Below, piece by piece: positions 25,988-36,671 of a stretch of DNA of 64,000 nucleotides. Position numbers and translations under genes: made by a program. How positions within the stretch are numbered: the stretch's first letter is position 1; the number at the start of each line of letters is the position of its first letter. Under the pieces are notes generated by a model. The model searched no databases. It worked only from the letters and a program-made list of their open reading frames with translations, and was not told the origin of the DNA. Source of the stretch: Micrococcaceae bacterium Sec5.7 (GTDB lineage: Bacteria; Actinomycetota; Actinomycetes; Actinomycetales; Micrococcaceae); contig CP144169.1 of the NCBI GenBank assembly GCA_039636785.1, positions 3,596,001 to 3,660,000 on the forward strand, read 5' to 3'.

Positions 25988-26183
25988 CGCGTTCGCGTTC
26001 GGTTACGTAGCCCTGTGGTCGGGCGGATCCAAGGTCCTGGCCACAGGCGGAACCTGGCGGCCCATGAAAGCGGAAGGCACCCGGAACGGTCCACCTTGCA
26101 AGCGCCGGGATAGGCGCGACCCGATGGGCTCGGTCGTGTCGACGTGGCCCATACCCACCCGGGCTCTCGGTTAGGAGATCGAC

Positions 26184-26957
26184 GTGACCGCTTCTAAAAC
26201 CATCATCTTCATCCACGGCATGTACATGAACGGCTTGAGCTGGGAAGGGTGGTTGCGTCGCGGCGCCGATCGTGGATACGTCGGCCAAGCCCCATCATGG
26301 CCGTATCATGACGGCGTGCCGGCCTCGCTGCGTGCGAATCCCAACGCGGCACTCGGGGCGCTGAGGTTCGGAGAGGTCGTCGACCATTTCAAGGCCCTCA
26401 TCGATGTGCTTCCCGAGCATCCGGTCATCATCGGCCACTCAGTTGGGGGCCTCGTCGTGCAAAAGCTCGTCAACGACGGCTACGCGGCCGCCGGCGTAGC
26501 TGTCTCCCCGGCACCGCCCAGGGGCATCGTCGCCGCGAACCTGCATTTCCTCAGAGCGAACTTCCCCCACATCAACCCGTTCGCCGGAAACAAGCCGGTG
26601 ATCATGACACCGAAGCGATTCCACTACACCTTCTGCAACACCATGAGCATCGAGGCCAGCGACGAGGCCTTCGAGCGTTACGTCGTTCCGGAAAGCCGGA
26701 ACGTGCCGCGGAGCACCCTGACCAACGAGGCCTCCATCGACTTCGCAGTGCCGCACGCGCCGCTTCTGCTGATCTCGGCCGCCTACGACCACTTGACGCC
26801 GCTGCCCTTGATCGAGAAAAACGTGAGGGCCTACGGGAAGGCTGGAAATCCAGTCGAGTTCAAGAAGTTCGCGAACCGTTCTCACTTCATCTGCAACCAG
26901 CCCGGCTGGGAAGAAGTGGCTGACTTCGCCTTCGACTGGCTCGCAGAACTACCGTAG
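26184..26957 (+). CDS. Alpha/beta hydrolase
   Basis: A 257-aa alpha/beta-hydrolase-fold protein. The oxyanion motif FIHGMYMNGLSWEGW is near the N terminus and the nucleophile elbow is GHSVGG; the likely acid Asp is in ISAAYDHLTPL and the His is in FANRSHFICNQPGWEE. No signal peptide, so cytoplasmic. Substrate unknown. GTG 26184 follows AGGAG by six bases. It stands alone after a short intergenic stretch. Confidence 0.88.
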   Translation: MTASKTIIFIHGMYMNGLSWEGWLRRGADRGYVGQAPSWPYHDGVPASLRANPNAALGALRFGEVVDHFKALIDVLPEHPVIIGHSVGGLVVQKLVNDGYAAAGVAVSPAPPRGIVAANLHFLRANFPHINPFAGNKPVIMTPKRFHYTFCNTMSIEASDEAFERYVVPESRNVPRSTLTNEASIDFAVPHAPLLLISAAYDHLTPLPLIEKNVRAYGKAGNPVEFKKFANRSHFICNQPGWEEVADFAFDWLAELP

Positions 26958-27285
26958 GTCCGCTTGGCGGGTTCCCAACCGCTGGCCGCGCGTGAGACGG
27001 CGCTATGCCACGAGCGATCGATAGGTGAACCTATTTTTCGGCCATGCACCGGTACAGGATGGTGCGTTACCTCCCCATGTCCCTGGCCACCTGCGTGGCA
27101 TTGTCCCTCGGCACGTTGACGCAGTGCCGCCTGTGGCGGCGGCCCTCAGTTCATCGTAAGAGTGAAACGCCCCTCCATGAGATACGCCGACAACATGTCG
27201 GGAACGATCTCTGCCGTCAGAGTTCACGGCCCAGGAGGGACTGATGGCGGTTCAAGTGCCCGCACGGCGCTTGTCTGCTGCCGGA
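26958..27285. other. Intergenic stretch with no recognised gene
   Basis: Between the hydrolase and clpC. The only open frame (27003-27227, minus) encodes a composition-biased, unrecognisable peptide. No RNA gene, repeat or strong hairpin was seen. Confidence 0.5.
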
Positions 27286-29787
27286 CTACTGGCTTCCGGC
27301 AGGCAATGCGTCCGGGATCCGCGGCTTGGCGTTGCCCGAGAAGGTGAACTTCGCGTTGTCGCCCTCGCCATGAACGTCGACCACAATTATCTGCCCGGGC
27401 TTGATTTCGCCGAAGAGGATCTTCTCGGAGAGCTGGTCCTCGATTTCGCGCTGGATGGTGCGGCGCAGCGGCCGGGCCCCCATGGCGGGATCGTAGCCGC
27501 GGGTGGCGAGCAGCACCCTGGCCGCGGGGGTGAGCTCGATGCCCATGTCCTTGTCCGCCAGGCGCTTCTCCAGGCGGGCGACCATCAGATCCACGATCTC
27601 GATGATTTCGTCCTGGGTCAGCTGCGGAAAGACAATGACATCGTCAACACGGTTCAGGAACTCGGGGCGGAAGTGCTGCTTGAGCTCTTCCGTCACGCGG
27701 GCCCGCATCCGGTTGTAGCCGGTCCGGGTGTCGGTGCCTGACTGGAAACCGGTCGCGACGCTCTTCGAGATGTCTCTGGTTCCCAGGTTGGTGGTCATGA
27801 TGATCACGGTGTTCTTGAAATCGACCACCCGGCCATGGCTGTCCGTCAGACGCCCGTCCTCCAGAATCTGCAGGAGTGAGTTGAAGAGGTCTGTGTGGGC
27901 CTTCTCCACTTCGTCGAAGAGAATCACGGAGAACGGACGGCGGCGGACCTTTTCGGTCAGCTGGCCACCCTCGTCGTAACCGACGTACCCGGGAGGGGCA
28001 CCGAACAGCCGGGACACGGTGTGCTTCTCCGAGTACTCGGACATGTCCAGCGTGATCAGGGCATCTTCTTCGCCGAACAAGAACTCGGCAAGGGCCTTGG
28101 CCAGCTCCGTCTTACCCACACCGGTGGGACCGGCGAAGATGAACGAACCGCCGGGACGCTTCGGGTCTTTGAGTCCGGCACGGGTGCGGCGGATGGCCTG
28201 CGAAACCGACTTGATGGCCTCGTGCTGGCCCACCACGCGCTGGTGCAGTTCGTCTTCCATCTTCAGGAGGCGGCCGGATTCTTCCTCGGTCAGCTTGAAG
28301 ACGGGGATGCCGGTGGAATTCGCCAGTACCTCGGCAATCAGCTCCTCATCAACTTCGGAGATGCCGTCCATGCGGCCGGTCTTCCAACGGCGTTCCTTCT
28401 CTCTGCGCTCGGTGATGAGCTTCTGTTCCTTGTCGCGCAGCGAAGCGGCGCCCTCATAGTCCTGAGCGTCGATCGCGGACTCCTTCGCCCTCTTCGCCTT
28501 GGCAATCTGCCCATCAAGGGCCTTCAGTTCGGGCGGAGCCGACATCCGGCGGATGCGCAGCCGTGCGCCGGCCTCATCGATGAGGTCGATTGCCTTGTCC
28601 GGCAGGAAACGGTCGGAGACGTAGCGCTCCGAGAGGTGCGCCGCGGAGACCAGCGCACCGTCGGTGATGGTGACGCGGTGGTGCGCCTCGTAGCGGCCGC
28701 GCAGACCTTTGAGGATTTCAATGGTCTGGGCCACCGAGGGTTCCTGGACCTGGATCGGCTGGAAGCGGCGTTCCAGCGCGGCGTCCTTCTCAACATGCTT
28801 GCGGTAGTCATCCAGCGTGGTCGCGCCGATGGTCTGCAGCTCGCCACGGGCCAGCATCGGCTTCAGGATCGAGGCCGCATCGATCGCCCCCTCGGCGGCG
28901 CCGGCGCCGACAAGGGTGTGGATCTCGTCGATGAAGAGGATGATGTCGCCGCGGGTGCGGATTTCCTTGAGGACCTTCTTCAGGCGCTCTTCGAAGTCGC
29001 CGCGGTAGCGGGAGCCGGCAACCACGGAGCCAAGGTCCAGGGTGTATAGCTGCTTGTCTTTGAGGTTTTCCGGGACGTCGCCGCGGACAATGGCCTGGGC
29101 AAGACCTTCGACGACGGCGGACTTGCCGACGCCGGGCTCACCGATCAGCACCGGGTTGTTCTTGGTACGGCGGGAGAGGACCTGCATCACACGTTCCATC
29201 TCAAGCTCACGGCCGATCACCGGATCGAGCTTGTTCTCCCGCGCAGCCTGGGTCAGGTTGCGGCCAAACTGATCCAGCACCACGGAGCCGGCCGGGATTC
29301 CCTCGGGGTGGCTGCTGCCGCCGGTCACAGGTTCCCTGCCCTGGTTGCCCTGGTTACCGGGGAACAGCTGGATGACCTGCTGGCGGACCCTGTCAGGGTC
29401 TGCCCCGAGCCTGACCAGCACCTGCGCGGCAATGCCTTCGCCTTCACTGATCAGGCCGAGCAGGATGTGCTCCGTACCGATGTAGTTGTGTCCGAGCTGA
29501 AGGGCCTCACGCAGTGCCAGTTCCAGCACCTTCTTGGCGCGCGGGGTGAAGGGGATGTGACCGGGCTGGGACTGCTGGCCCGGGCCGATGATCTCCTGCA
29601 CCTGCTCGCGGACACCGTCCAGTGAGATGCCCAGGGATTCAAGCGCCTTGGCGGCAACGCCGTCACCCTCATGGATCAGACCCAAGAGGATGTGTTCGGT
29701 GCCGATGTAATTGTGGTTGAGCGTGCGGGCCTCTTCCTGGGCCAGCACGACAACGCGCCGGGCACTGTCAGTAAATCGCTCAAACAT
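27286..29787 (-). CDS. clpC: ATP-dependent Clp protease ATPase subunit ClpC
   Basis: This 833-aa Hsp100 protein is of full family length. Two Clp-N repeats begin at [20 protein letters not shown] and the related [23 protein letters not shown]-1 has GEPGVGKSA and [13 protein letters not shown]; a UVR-type middle region carries [20 protein letters not shown]-2 has GPTGVGKTE and [11 protein letters not shown]. It unfolds substrates for ClpP. A CAGGAG site lies upstream of the ATG. It is transcribed alone, with 253 bp of upstream non-coding DNA before the Mrp operon. Confidence 0.97.
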   Translation of the reverse strand: MFERFTDSARRVVVLAQEEARTLNHNYIGTEHILLGLIHEGDGVAAKALESLGISLDGVREQVQEIIGPGQQSQPGHIPFTPRAKKVLELALREALQLGHNYIGTEHILLGLISEGEGIAAQVLVRLGADPDRVRQQVIQLFPGNQGNQGREPVTGGSSHPEGIPAGSVVLDQFGRNLTQAARENKLDPVIGRELEMERVMQVLSRRTKNNPVLIGEPGVGKSAVVEGLAQAIVRGDVPENLKDKQLYTLDLGSVVAGSRYRGDFEERLKKVLKEIRTRGDIILFIDEIHTLVGAGAAEGAIDAASILKPMLARGELQTIGATTLDDYRKHVEKDAALERRFQPIQVQEPSVAQTIEILKGLRGRYEAHHRVTITDGALVSAAHLSERYVSDRFLPDKAIDLIDEAGARLRIRRMSAPPELKALDGQIAKAKRAKESAIDAQDYEGAASLRDKEQKLITERREKERRWKTGRMDGISEVDEELIAEVLANSTGIPVFKLTEEESGRLLKMEDELHQRVVGQHEAIKSVSQAIRRTRAGLKDPKRPGGSFIFAGPTGVGKTELAKALAEFLFGEEDALITLDMSEYSEKHTVSRLFGAPPGYVGYDEGGQLTEKVRRRPFSVILFDEVEKAHTDLFNSLLQILEDGRLTDSHGRVVDFKNTVIIMTTNLGTRDISKSVATGFQSGTDTRTGYNRMRARVTEELKQHFRPEFLNRVDDVIVFPQLTQDEIIEIVDLMVARLEKRLADKDMGIELTPAARVLLATRGYDPAMGARPLRRTIQREIEDQLSEKILFGEIKPGQIIVVDVHGEGDNAKFTFSGNAKPRIPDALPAGSQ

Positions 29788-30040
29788 TCCGCCACGCTCC
29801 TGGCTAACACGTACTTTGATGCTACGTGGATGCCAGCCTTAAGTGGGGTGTTCACCAGAGGCAAGATATCTGGACGCTCTCACTTTCGCTTGCCCAGTTT
29901 TCCGCCCATAACCCTTAGATGCTAGTTCGCCTAGAAAGACAACAGAAGAGGGCAGTCGGTGATCGGTGTTCCGTGGAAGGTTCCTCAGAAAGAACCGCAG
30001 AAACAGCCAACCCAGGCTGCGATTTAACCGCCGTTCCTGG

Positions 30041-30451
30041 CTAACGGTCACAGCTGTCCGGTGGCTGCTGGCTGGACGCCCGGTCGGCGGCCGCCTTCTG
30101 GACCACGGCCTCAAGCTCGTCCGTGCTGAGCAGTTCCCGGTGCAGGTGTTTGGTGCGGTAGCCCGCCCTGCCGACCATGTGAGCGGATACCGGCACGGTG
30201 AGCAGCTGGAAGATCCAGGCCACCAGCAGCACCGGCCACACCCACCAGGTCCGCATCTGCAGCCCGATCGCGGACAGCAGCAGGAACAACCCCAGCACCT
30301 GGGGTTTGGTGGCCGCGTGCATCCGGCTCATGAGGTCCGGGAAGCGCAGCAGCCCGATTGCCGCGGCCAGTGACATCACGGCGCCAACGATCATGAAGAC
30401 GGCCGAGACTGCATCGATCACGGTATCCACGGCTGAAGAATCAGGACTCAT
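30041..30451 (-). CDS. mnhG: Mrp Na+/H+ antiporter subunit G
   Basis: The 136-aa small membrane subunit has three helices and the motif LLRFPDLMSRMHAATKPQVLG typical of MnhG/PhaG. The C terminus is polar. ATG 30451 overlaps the end of mnhF by 11 bp, so the two are coupled; the frame extending to 30487 adds 12 unrelated residues. Last gene of the six-gene operon. Confidence 0.92.
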   Translation of the reverse strand: MSPDSSAVDTVIDAVSAVFMIVGAVMSLAAAIGLLRFPDLMSRMHAATKPQVLGLFLLLSAIGLQMRTWWVWPVLLVAWIFQLLTVPVSAHMVGRAGYRTKHLHRELLSTDELEAVVQKAAADRASSQQPPDSCDR

Positions 30452-30719
30452 TGGGCTGCTCCCGCCGGTCCGCGACGAACCGCGCAACGGTCACTGAGCC
30501 GACAAACCCGATGATGGACAGGGCCACGAGCAGCATCAGATTGTTCAGGTGCCGGTTCACAGCCATATCGATGCACAGCGCCGCCCCGAGGATAGCCAGC
30601 AGCACGTCCGAGGCCAGCACGCGGTCCAGCAGCGACGGACCCTGCGCGATCCGGATGATAGCCCCGGCGGCAGCCAGGGACAGGACCACTGCGGTGACGG
30701 TGAGGACAATCTGCATCAT
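30441..30719 (-). CDS. mnhF: Mrp Na+/H+ antiporter subunit F
   Basis: A 92-aa subunit with three membrane helices and GPSLLDRVLASDVLLAILGA, the conserved MnhF motif. The longer open frame to 31013 reads through mnhE antiframe sequence and is rejected. The start at 30719 (tandem ATGs) overlaps the mnhE stop. Confidence 0.92.
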   Translation of the reverse strand: MMQIVLTVTAVVLSLAAAGAIIRIAQGPSLLDRVLASDVLLAILGAALCIDMAVNRHLNNLMLLVALSIIGFVGSVTVARFVADRREQPNES

Positions 30720-31261
30720 GCCGCGGCCTCCTGTTTCAGTGCCGAAAGTTCGTCTTTGGTGCCCATGATCCGGATGAGCCCGGCCTCGATGTCCCGGACC
30801 TCCCTGCGGAGTTTCACCGCGTCCTCCGCGGTGCCGACATTCAACCCGTGGAGGTAGAGGGTGGACGTGGACCGGTCGACTTCCACCACCAGCGAACCCG
30901 GGATCAGCGAGATCACGTGCCCGGTAGCCGTCACCATCAGGTCTGAATGGCTCCGCAACGGAACGGCGACGACGGCGTTTGTCACCCTGGGCCCGTGGGC
31001 CACCGCCAGGCACATCACCTGGAAGCTCGCGGCTGCCACCTTACCCAGGAAAACCAGCGCGAACGGGACGGCGTGCAGGAAATTGAAGCGGCCGCTCAGC
31101 CCCACCGGTGGCAGGTAAAACAGCCTCGCCACCAGCACTGCGATCAAACTGCCGAACAGAAGATTGCCCGGGCTGAAGTCCTGCCACAGTGCACCCCAGA
31201 CAATGATCAGCCAGATCAGGAGCGGGACTTCCTGCTTCAGGGATGGGTGCTTCCGGCTCAT
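30716..31261 (-). CDS. mnhE: Mrp Na+/H+ antiporter subunit E
   Basis: A 181-aa subunit: a membrane N-terminal half (LLIWLIIVWGALWQDFSPGN, LFGSLIAVLVARLFYL) and a soluble C-terminal domain with VSNAVVAVPL-like sequence (here VTNAVVAVPLRSHSDL) and ITLIPGSLVVEVD-like sequence (VISLIPGSLVVEVDRST). The ATG overlaps the mnhD stop (ATGA). Confidence 0.92.
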   Translation of the reverse strand: MSRKHPSLKQEVPLLIWLIIVWGALWQDFSPGNLLFGSLIAVLVARLFYLPPVGLSGRFNFLHAVPFALVFLGKVAAASFQVMCLAVAHGPRVTNAVVAVPLRSHSDLMVTATGHVISLIPGSLVVEVDRSTSTLYLHGLNVGTAEDAVKLRREVRDIEAGLIRIMGTKDELSALKQEAAA

Positions 31262-32877
31262 TTGCCACCGCCGGACGGGACAACCGCCGAGGGGATGACC
31301 GCCGGCACCGGCGCGTCGCCGCCGAGCACCGCCTGGATGTAGGAGGTCCGGTCAAGCATGTCCAGGGCGGCCTGCTCCGACACCTTGAAGAGCGGTCCCG
31401 CGAAAACTGTCAGCGCCACACCCACCGCCACCAGGCCCAAGGTGGAACCCACCATGGTCCGCGGCAGCAGGGTGACGTTGCTCTTGCCGGCCCGTGCACC
31501 GGTGTCTGAATCCTCCGGTGCGGCAAGCAGAACGGGATCCGGGTGCTCGGCGTCCTCGGTTTTGCGCCAGAAGGCACGGTTCCAGACACGGGCGACGGCC
31601 AGGAGTGTCAGCAGGCTGGTGAGCACCCCGCCGACCACCAGTGCATAGGCCAGTGGTGTGCCCAGTTCGATGCCGGCCTGGATCAGGCCCAGCTTGCCAA
31701 GGAACCCGGACAACGGAGGGATGCCGGCCAGGTTCATGGCGGGGATGAAGAACAGCAGCGCCAGCAGCGGGGAGAGCTTGGCCAGGCCCGCCAGCCTGTC
31801 CAAGGATGAGCTCCCGCCCCGGCGCTCGATGAGGCCCGTGACCAGGAAGAGGCTCGTCTGGATGGTGATGTGGTGGGCCACGTAGAACACGGCCGCGCCC
31901 AGGCCCGCCACTGAGGACATTGCCAGCCCGAACACCATGTAGCCGATATGGCTGACCAGTGTGAAGGACAGGAGACGCTTGATGTCGCTTTGGGCCAGGG
32001 CGCCAAGAATCCCCACCACCATGGTGAGCAACGCCGCCACCATCAGCGGGGTGTTCAGGGTATCCCCCGGGAAAAGGAGCGTCTCGGTCCGCACCATCGC
32101 GTAGACGCCCACCTTGGTCAACAGACCGGCAAACACAGCCGTCACCGGTGCAGGAGCGGTGGGATAGGAGTCAGGGAGCCAGAAGGACAGCGGGAACACC
32201 GCCGCCTTGATGCCGAATGCCACGAGCAGCATCACGTGCAGGAGCGTCTTGGTGCCCTGGTCCAGGTCGGCGAGCTTGATGGCCAGGTCCGCCATGTTGA
32301 CGGTACCCGTTGCCCCGTAGATCATGGCGATGGAAATAAGGAACAGCACGGAGGACACCACTGAGACCACCGCATAGGTGACGCCGGCGCGGATCCTCGG
32401 ACCCGTCCCGCCAAGGGTCATCAGCACGTAGCTGGCCGTCAGCAGGATCTCGAACCCCACATAGAGATTAAAGAGATCACCCGAAAGGAACGCGTTTGAC
32501 ACCCCTGCCACCAGGATCAGGTAGGTGGGGTGGAAGATTGAGACCGGGGCGTCACGATCGCCGTCGGCCATGCCCTGGCCGGTGGCGTAGATGAGCACGG
32601 CGAGACTGATCGCCGAGGAGACCACCAGCATCAGCGAGGAGAACTGGTCCACCACCAGCACGATCCCCCACGGCGGCAGCCAGCCGCCGATGTTCACCGC
32701 GGCCGTGCCGCCTTCCCAGACCGAGGCGAGCAGCAGGCATTCCAGCAGCAGCGTGAGCGAAAGCAGCGCGATGCTCACTGTCCGCTGTGCCCGGGAATGC
32801 CGGATCAGCACAAAAGTGAGGGCAGCGCCCAGGATGGGAAGTACGACGGCGAGCGGGGCAAGGCTTGCGATGTTCAC
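31258..32877 (-). CDS. mnhD: Mrp Na+/H+ antiporter subunit D
   Basis: A 539-aa, ~14-helix NuoN/MrpD-type subunit. VGFEILLTASYVLMTLGG, LLLVAFGIKAAVFPLSFWLP and the Lys/His in broken helices are proton-channel features shared with complex I. GTG 32877 overlaps the mnhC stop; the longer frame to 33168 lies within mnhC and is rejected. A soluble stretch near residues 440-480 is Glu/Asp-rich. Confidence 0.93.
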   Translation of the reverse strand: MNIASLAPLAVVLPILGAALTFVLIRHSRAQRTVSIALLSLTLLLECLLLASVWEGGTAAVNIGGWLPPWGIVLVVDQFSSLMLVVSSAISLAVLIYATGQGMADGDRDAPVSIFHPTYLILVAGVSNAFLSGDLFNLYVGFEILLTASYVLMTLGGTGPRIRAGVTYAVVSVVSSVLFLISIAMIYGATGTVNMADLAIKLADLDQGTKTLLHVMLLVAFGIKAAVFPLSFWLPDSYPTAPAPVTAVFAGLLTKVGVYAMVRTETLLFPGDTLNTPLMVAALLTMVVGILGALAQSDIKRLLSFTLVSHIGYMVFGLAMSSVAGLGAAVFYVAHHITIQTSLFLVTGLIERRGGSSSLDRLAGLAKLSPLLALLFFIPAMNLAGIPPLSGFLGKLGLIQAGIELGTPLAYALVVGGVLTSLLTLLAVARVWNRAFWRKTEDAEHPDPVLLAAPEDSDTGARAGKSNVTLLPRTMVGSTLGLVAVGVALTVFAGPLFKVSEQAALDMLDRTSYIQAVLGGDAPVPAVIPSAVVPSGGGK

Positions 32878-33458
32878 TTCACGCCACCTTCCGGGCCTGG
32901 TGTGACGTTTTGGGAGCCCGGCTTTTCTTCCGAGGCCGCGGCCTCGGCGCTGATTTCGCCGGCGCCTGCGGTGACCGTCGCCGAGGCGTCCACGGTTCGG
33001 GAGGACGAGTCCGATATCCCGCTGCCGTCCCCGCCGAGCATGGTGAGCGGGAACTCGGACGTCTCCGTGGGGATCTCGGCGTCGTCCTCCGCATCGAAAC
33101 TGGGGGTCTCTGCCACACGGCGGTCCTCGATGTCGTCCTGGATCTCGTCCTGGCGGGCCAGTACCCACGTGCGGTAGATCATGCCGAGCATAAAGGCCGT
33201 CACGGCAAAGGAGATGACAATCGACGTCAGGATCAGTGCCTGCGGCAAAGGGTCATTGTAGTCCCGGGGTGCGGTGTCGCTATGGAAGATCGGCGCAAGC
33301 CCAGCGTAGCCGCCGGTGGCCAGGATCAGCAGGTTGGTGGCGTTCGCCAGCAGCATCAGCCCCAGCAGCACCCGGGTGAGGCTGCGCTCAAGGATGAGGT
33401 AGATGCCGCAGGCGTACAGTGCGCCCATCACTGTCAGCAGGGTCAGGTTGACGCTCAT
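32874..33458 (-). CDS. mnhC: Mrp Na+/H+ antiporter subunit C with long acidic tail
   Basis: A 194-aa NuoK-like subunit: three helices (LTVMGALYACGIYLILERS, LMLLANATNLLILATGG, ALILTSIVISFAVTAFMLG) as in MrpC, then an extra ~80-residue Asp/Glu/Ser/Ala-rich, probably disordered cytoplasmic tail. Typical MrpC is about 115-130 aa, so the tail is an extension. Neighbours overlap at both ends. Confidence 0.92.
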   Translation of the reverse strand: MSVNLTLLTVMGALYACGIYLILERSLTRVLLGLMLLANATNLLILATGGYAGLAPIFHSDTAPRDYNDPLPQALILTSIVISFAVTAFMLGMIYRTWVLARQDEIQDDIEDRRVAETPSFDAEDDAEIPTETSEFPLTMLGGDGSGISDSSSRTVDASATVTAGAGEISAEAAASEEKPGSQNVTPGPEGGVK

Positions 33459-36400
33459 GCTTTGCCCCTTGCGGTGGTCTCGGCCGGAACGCCACCAGCT
33501 TCCCGGTCCTCGCTGGGCTCCGCCGCGTGCTCTTCAAAATGTTCATCGATCTCGGCGCCGAGGCTGCGCAACACATCGAGAACCAGGCCGATCACCACGA
33601 TGTACACGCCGATGTCGAAGAGGGTGGAGGTCACGAACTTGATATCCCCGAACACCGGCAGCCACAGTTCGATGATGGCGCTTTGGAACACCTGCCCGCC
33701 CAGCAGCAGCGGCACCACGCCGGATGCCGCGGCCGTTGCCAGCCCTGTTCCCAGCAACGTCCCGGCACTGATGGGCGTGGCTTCCCGGAGTTCGAAGCGC
33801 CCGCCAGCCAGATAACGGATGGTCAATGCAAGGCCGGCAGTCAGCCCGCCGGCGAAGCCGCCGCCCGGCAGGTTATGGCCGGCCAGCAGCAGGTAGATGG
33901 AGAAGATGATCATGGAGTGGAAGATCAGCCGCGTGACCACTTCAAAGATGATGGAGCGCCGCTCGGGTGCCATGGTCCGCCCCGCAACCAGCCAGGCATC
34001 GCGTGTGGATGCCGCGAATGTCCGGCTCAGGGCCAGCGCGGCGGCGTCGCGCGAATTACTGTCGACACCGGTCCGCCGGCCCACTGTTCCCTCCGGCACC
34101 GTGGAGGACGAACGGATGCCGTCGCCGCGGCTGCGGACGAAGATCAGGCTGGCCACGCCGGTGGCCGCCAGCGCCAGCACGGAGATCTCGCCGAAAGTGT
34201 CCCACACCCGGATGTCCACGAGCGTGACGTTGACGATGTTCAGCCCGCCGCCGCCTTCGTAGGCAAGCCTGGGGAACTCGAGGGACACCGGCATGGCCAC
34301 CCGCGCCCCCATGGAATAGATGGCAACAAAAATCATGGTGACGCCGAACGCCACTCCGATGATCACCCGGATGACCCGGTACTTGCCACCGGTGCGGTCC
34401 CTCAGTTCAGCCGGCAGGCTCCGCATCGCCAGGACAAAGGCCACCAGGATGATGGTTTCCACGAGCATCTGGGTCAGGGCGAGGTCCGGGGCGCCCTGAA
34501 GCGCGAACATCAGGGCAATCCCATAACCTGTCACGGACACCATCAGCACTGCCAGGAACCGTTTGTTGGCCCGGACGGCGGCGAGCGCGCCGATCACGAT
34601 TCCCGCTGCAGCCACGAGCTGCAGGGGTGAATTCGGATCAATGAAGTACAGCCCGCCGGGAAGTGGTTTGTTGGCCAGGATCAGCGCCGTCAGCGGGAGG
34701 ACGAAGGCGACAGTGAGAATGACGGCCAGGTAGAAGTAGAGCGAACCGCGCTGGGTGCGGCCGGTGACCCAGACGGCGGTGTCGTCCAAGGCGCCGATGG
34801 TCCGCTGATAGGCGCGGTCGCCGTCGATCCATGCCGGAACCAGGTTCTGCGCGCGTGCCACCAGGTTGCGTCCGTAGAACATCGCCAGGCCCAGCGCGAA
34901 AGTGACCGCGGTCAGCCCCAGCGCGGGCGTAAGGCCGTGCCACAGCGCAAGGTGACCCGTCTGCTCGGCTGCTGTTCCGGCGTCGGGCGTCCCGTGCACA
35001 AACAGCGCGGCGTACGGCTGGATCCAGCCGTCCATGGGGGCCGGCCACACGCCGTAGACGATGCTGAGGGCGCTGAGGATGGCCGGGGCCGCAAGGAAGG
35101 AGGGTTTGATCGGCTTGAACGGGGTGGCGTCCACGCCGGGCTTGACGGAAAAGGCGCCCCACATGAAGCGGGCACTGTACGCGAAGGTCAGAACGGACCC
35201 CAGCACCACTCCCGCCAATACCACCAGGCCCCACGGCTGGTTCTGCTCGCCGGTGGTGCCGCTGGCGAAGTGGACGAACGCCTCAAGGACCGATTCCTTG
35301 GCCACAAATCCTGCCAGCAGCGGCACGCCGGCCATGGAGGCGGCGCCGATTCCCGCTACGACGCCGAGCGCGCGCGAGGACCTGAAGACACCGGAGAGTT
35401 TGCGGATATCGCGCGTTCCGGACTGGTGGTCGATGATGCCCACCACCAGGAACAGGGTGGCTTTGAACAGGCCGTGCGCCAGGAGCATGGCCAGCCCGGC
35501 GAGGGCGGCGTCGGGTGTGCCAAGCCCCACCACCATGGTGAGGAATCCGAGCTGGCTGACGGTGCCGTAGGCGAGGATGAGCTTGATGTCGGTCTGCCGC
35601 AGCGCCCGGTAGCCGCCCACCAGCATGGTAGCTAGGCCAAGCCCCAGCACCATGGGCAGCCAGTACGCGGTTTCCGTGAAGCCTGGAGCCAGCCGTGCCA
35701 CGATGTATATGCCGGCTTTGACCATCGCCGCGGCGTGCAGATAGGCGCTGACGGGAGTGGGCGCGGCCATGGCTCCCGGGAGCCAGAAATGGAACGGGAC
35801 CAGTGCGGATTTGGTGACGGCACCGATCAGGATCAGTACGACGGCGGCTGCCACGGGTCCCGCTGCGGGACCCGTGGCGAGGGCGGGCGCCTGTTCGAGG
35901 ATCGCGGAAATACGGTACGTGCCGGCGCTGAAGCCGAGCATGATGAGGCCAACCAGCATGGCCAGGCCGCCTGCAGTGGTGACCATCAGGGCCTGCAGAG
36001 CGGACCGTCTGGCCGACAGCCGGGCACGGGCATAGCCGATCAGCAGGTAGGACAGGACCGAGGTGAGTTCCCAGAAGATGAACATCAGGAGCAGGTCATC
36101 GGCCGTGACAAGGCCGAACATGGCGCCGGCGAAAGCCAGCAGCTGGGCACCGAATCCGCCCAGATCGCCGTCCTTGTCCTTGAAGTAGCGGGCGCAATAC
36201 ACCAGGACCAGGGCGCCCACGCCGAGCACCAGGAGCGACATCACCCAGGCAAGGGCATCCAGGCGGAAGGCGAATTCGAGTTTGAGGGCCGGGATCCAGG
36301 GGAAGACTTCCGCCGTGGATCCGGCGTCCGAGTACACCGCACCATGCTGCAGAAGAAGCCAGACAAACGACGCGGCCGGCACCGCAGCGAGTGCGTAGAA

Positions 36401-36478
36401 CGAATTCCGGCCGAATTTCCTGAACAGAACCGGTGCAACAGCGGCCACCGCAAAGTGCACGGCAAGGACTGTTATCAC
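33455..36478 (-). CDS. mnhA: Mrp Na+/H+ antiporter fused subunits A and B
   Basis: A ~1007-aa protein. The N-terminal two thirds is the NuoL-like MrpA part (FFYFDALAFLF-type core seen as FWELTSVLSYLLIGY, TKSALVPFHFWLPGAMAAPTP, LLAHGLFKATLFLVVGIIDH). The C-terminal third includes the MnhB domain (PGGGFAGGLTAGLALTIRYL). It forms the main transporting subunit with C-G. GTG 36478 is chosen because GGAG lies six bases upstream; the frame extends 37 residues further without family similarity. First gene of the mnhA-G operon, divergent from an MFS gene. Confidence 0.94.
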   Translation of the reverse strand: MITVLAVHFAVAAVAPVLFRKFGRNSFYALAAVPAASFVWLLLQHGAVYSDAGSTAEVFPWIPALKLEFAFRLDALAWVMSLLVLGVGALVLVYCARYFKDKDGDLGGFGAQLLAFAGAMFGLVTADDLLLMFIFWELTSVLSYLLIGYARARLSARRSALQALMVTTAGGLAMLVGLIMLGFSAGTYRISAILEQAPALATGPAAGPVAAAVVLILIGAVTKSALVPFHFWLPGAMAAPTPVSAYLHAAAMVKAGIYIVARLAPGFTETAYWLPMVLGLGLATMLVGGYRALRQTDIKLILAYGTVSQLGFLTMVVGLGTPDAALAGLAMLLAHGLFKATLFLVVGIIDHQSGTRDIRKLSGVFRSSRALGVVAGIGAASMAGVPLLAGFVAKESVLEAFVHFASGTTGEQNQPWGLVVLAGVVLGSVLTFAYSARFMWGAFSVKPGVDATPFKPIKPSFLAAPAILSALSIVYGVWPAPMDGWIQPYAALFVHGTPDAGTAAEQTGHLALWHGLTPALGLTAVTFALGLAMFYGRNLVARAQNLVPAWIDGDRAYQRTIGALDDTAVWVTGRTQRGSLYFYLAVILTVAFVLPLTALILANKPLPGGLYFIDPNSPLQLVAAAGIVIGALAAVRANKRFLAVLMVSVTGYGIALMFALQGAPDLALTQMLVETIILVAFVLAMRSLPAELRDRTGGKYRVIRVIIGVAFGVTMIFVAIYSMGARVAMPVSLEFPRLAYEGGGGLNIVNVTLVDIRVWDTFGEISVLALAATGVASLIFVRSRGDGIRSSSTVPEGTVGRRTGVDSNSRDAAALALSRTFAASTRDAWLVAGRTMAPERRSIIFEVVTRLIFHSMIIFSIYLLLAGHNLPGGGFAGGLTAGLALTIRYLAGGRFELREATPISAGTLLGTGLATAAASGVVPLLLGGQVFQSAIIELWLPVFGDIKFVTSTLFDIGVYIVVIGLVLDVLRSLGAEIDEHFEEHAAEPSEDREAGGVPAETTARGKA

Positions 36479-36671
36479 TGGGGTCTCCGCAACGTCAGGA
36501 TTTCGATTGTCAAAAAGTTGGAGCTGGCGGTCACTGGTTGGATTCGGTGCGGACAGTTTAGCAAGGGCCCCCGGACAGTTTTCCCGCACCTGCCGGGCGT
36601 CACGGGAAGTTTCCCGGCGGTCCGGGAGAGTTTCCCATCAGTGTTCGCCACGGGCGGATAGCATTCAGCAT

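Noticed and set aside
27003..27227. 74-aa minus-strand frame before clpC
   Set aside because: No start signal or recognisable family; treated as non-coding.
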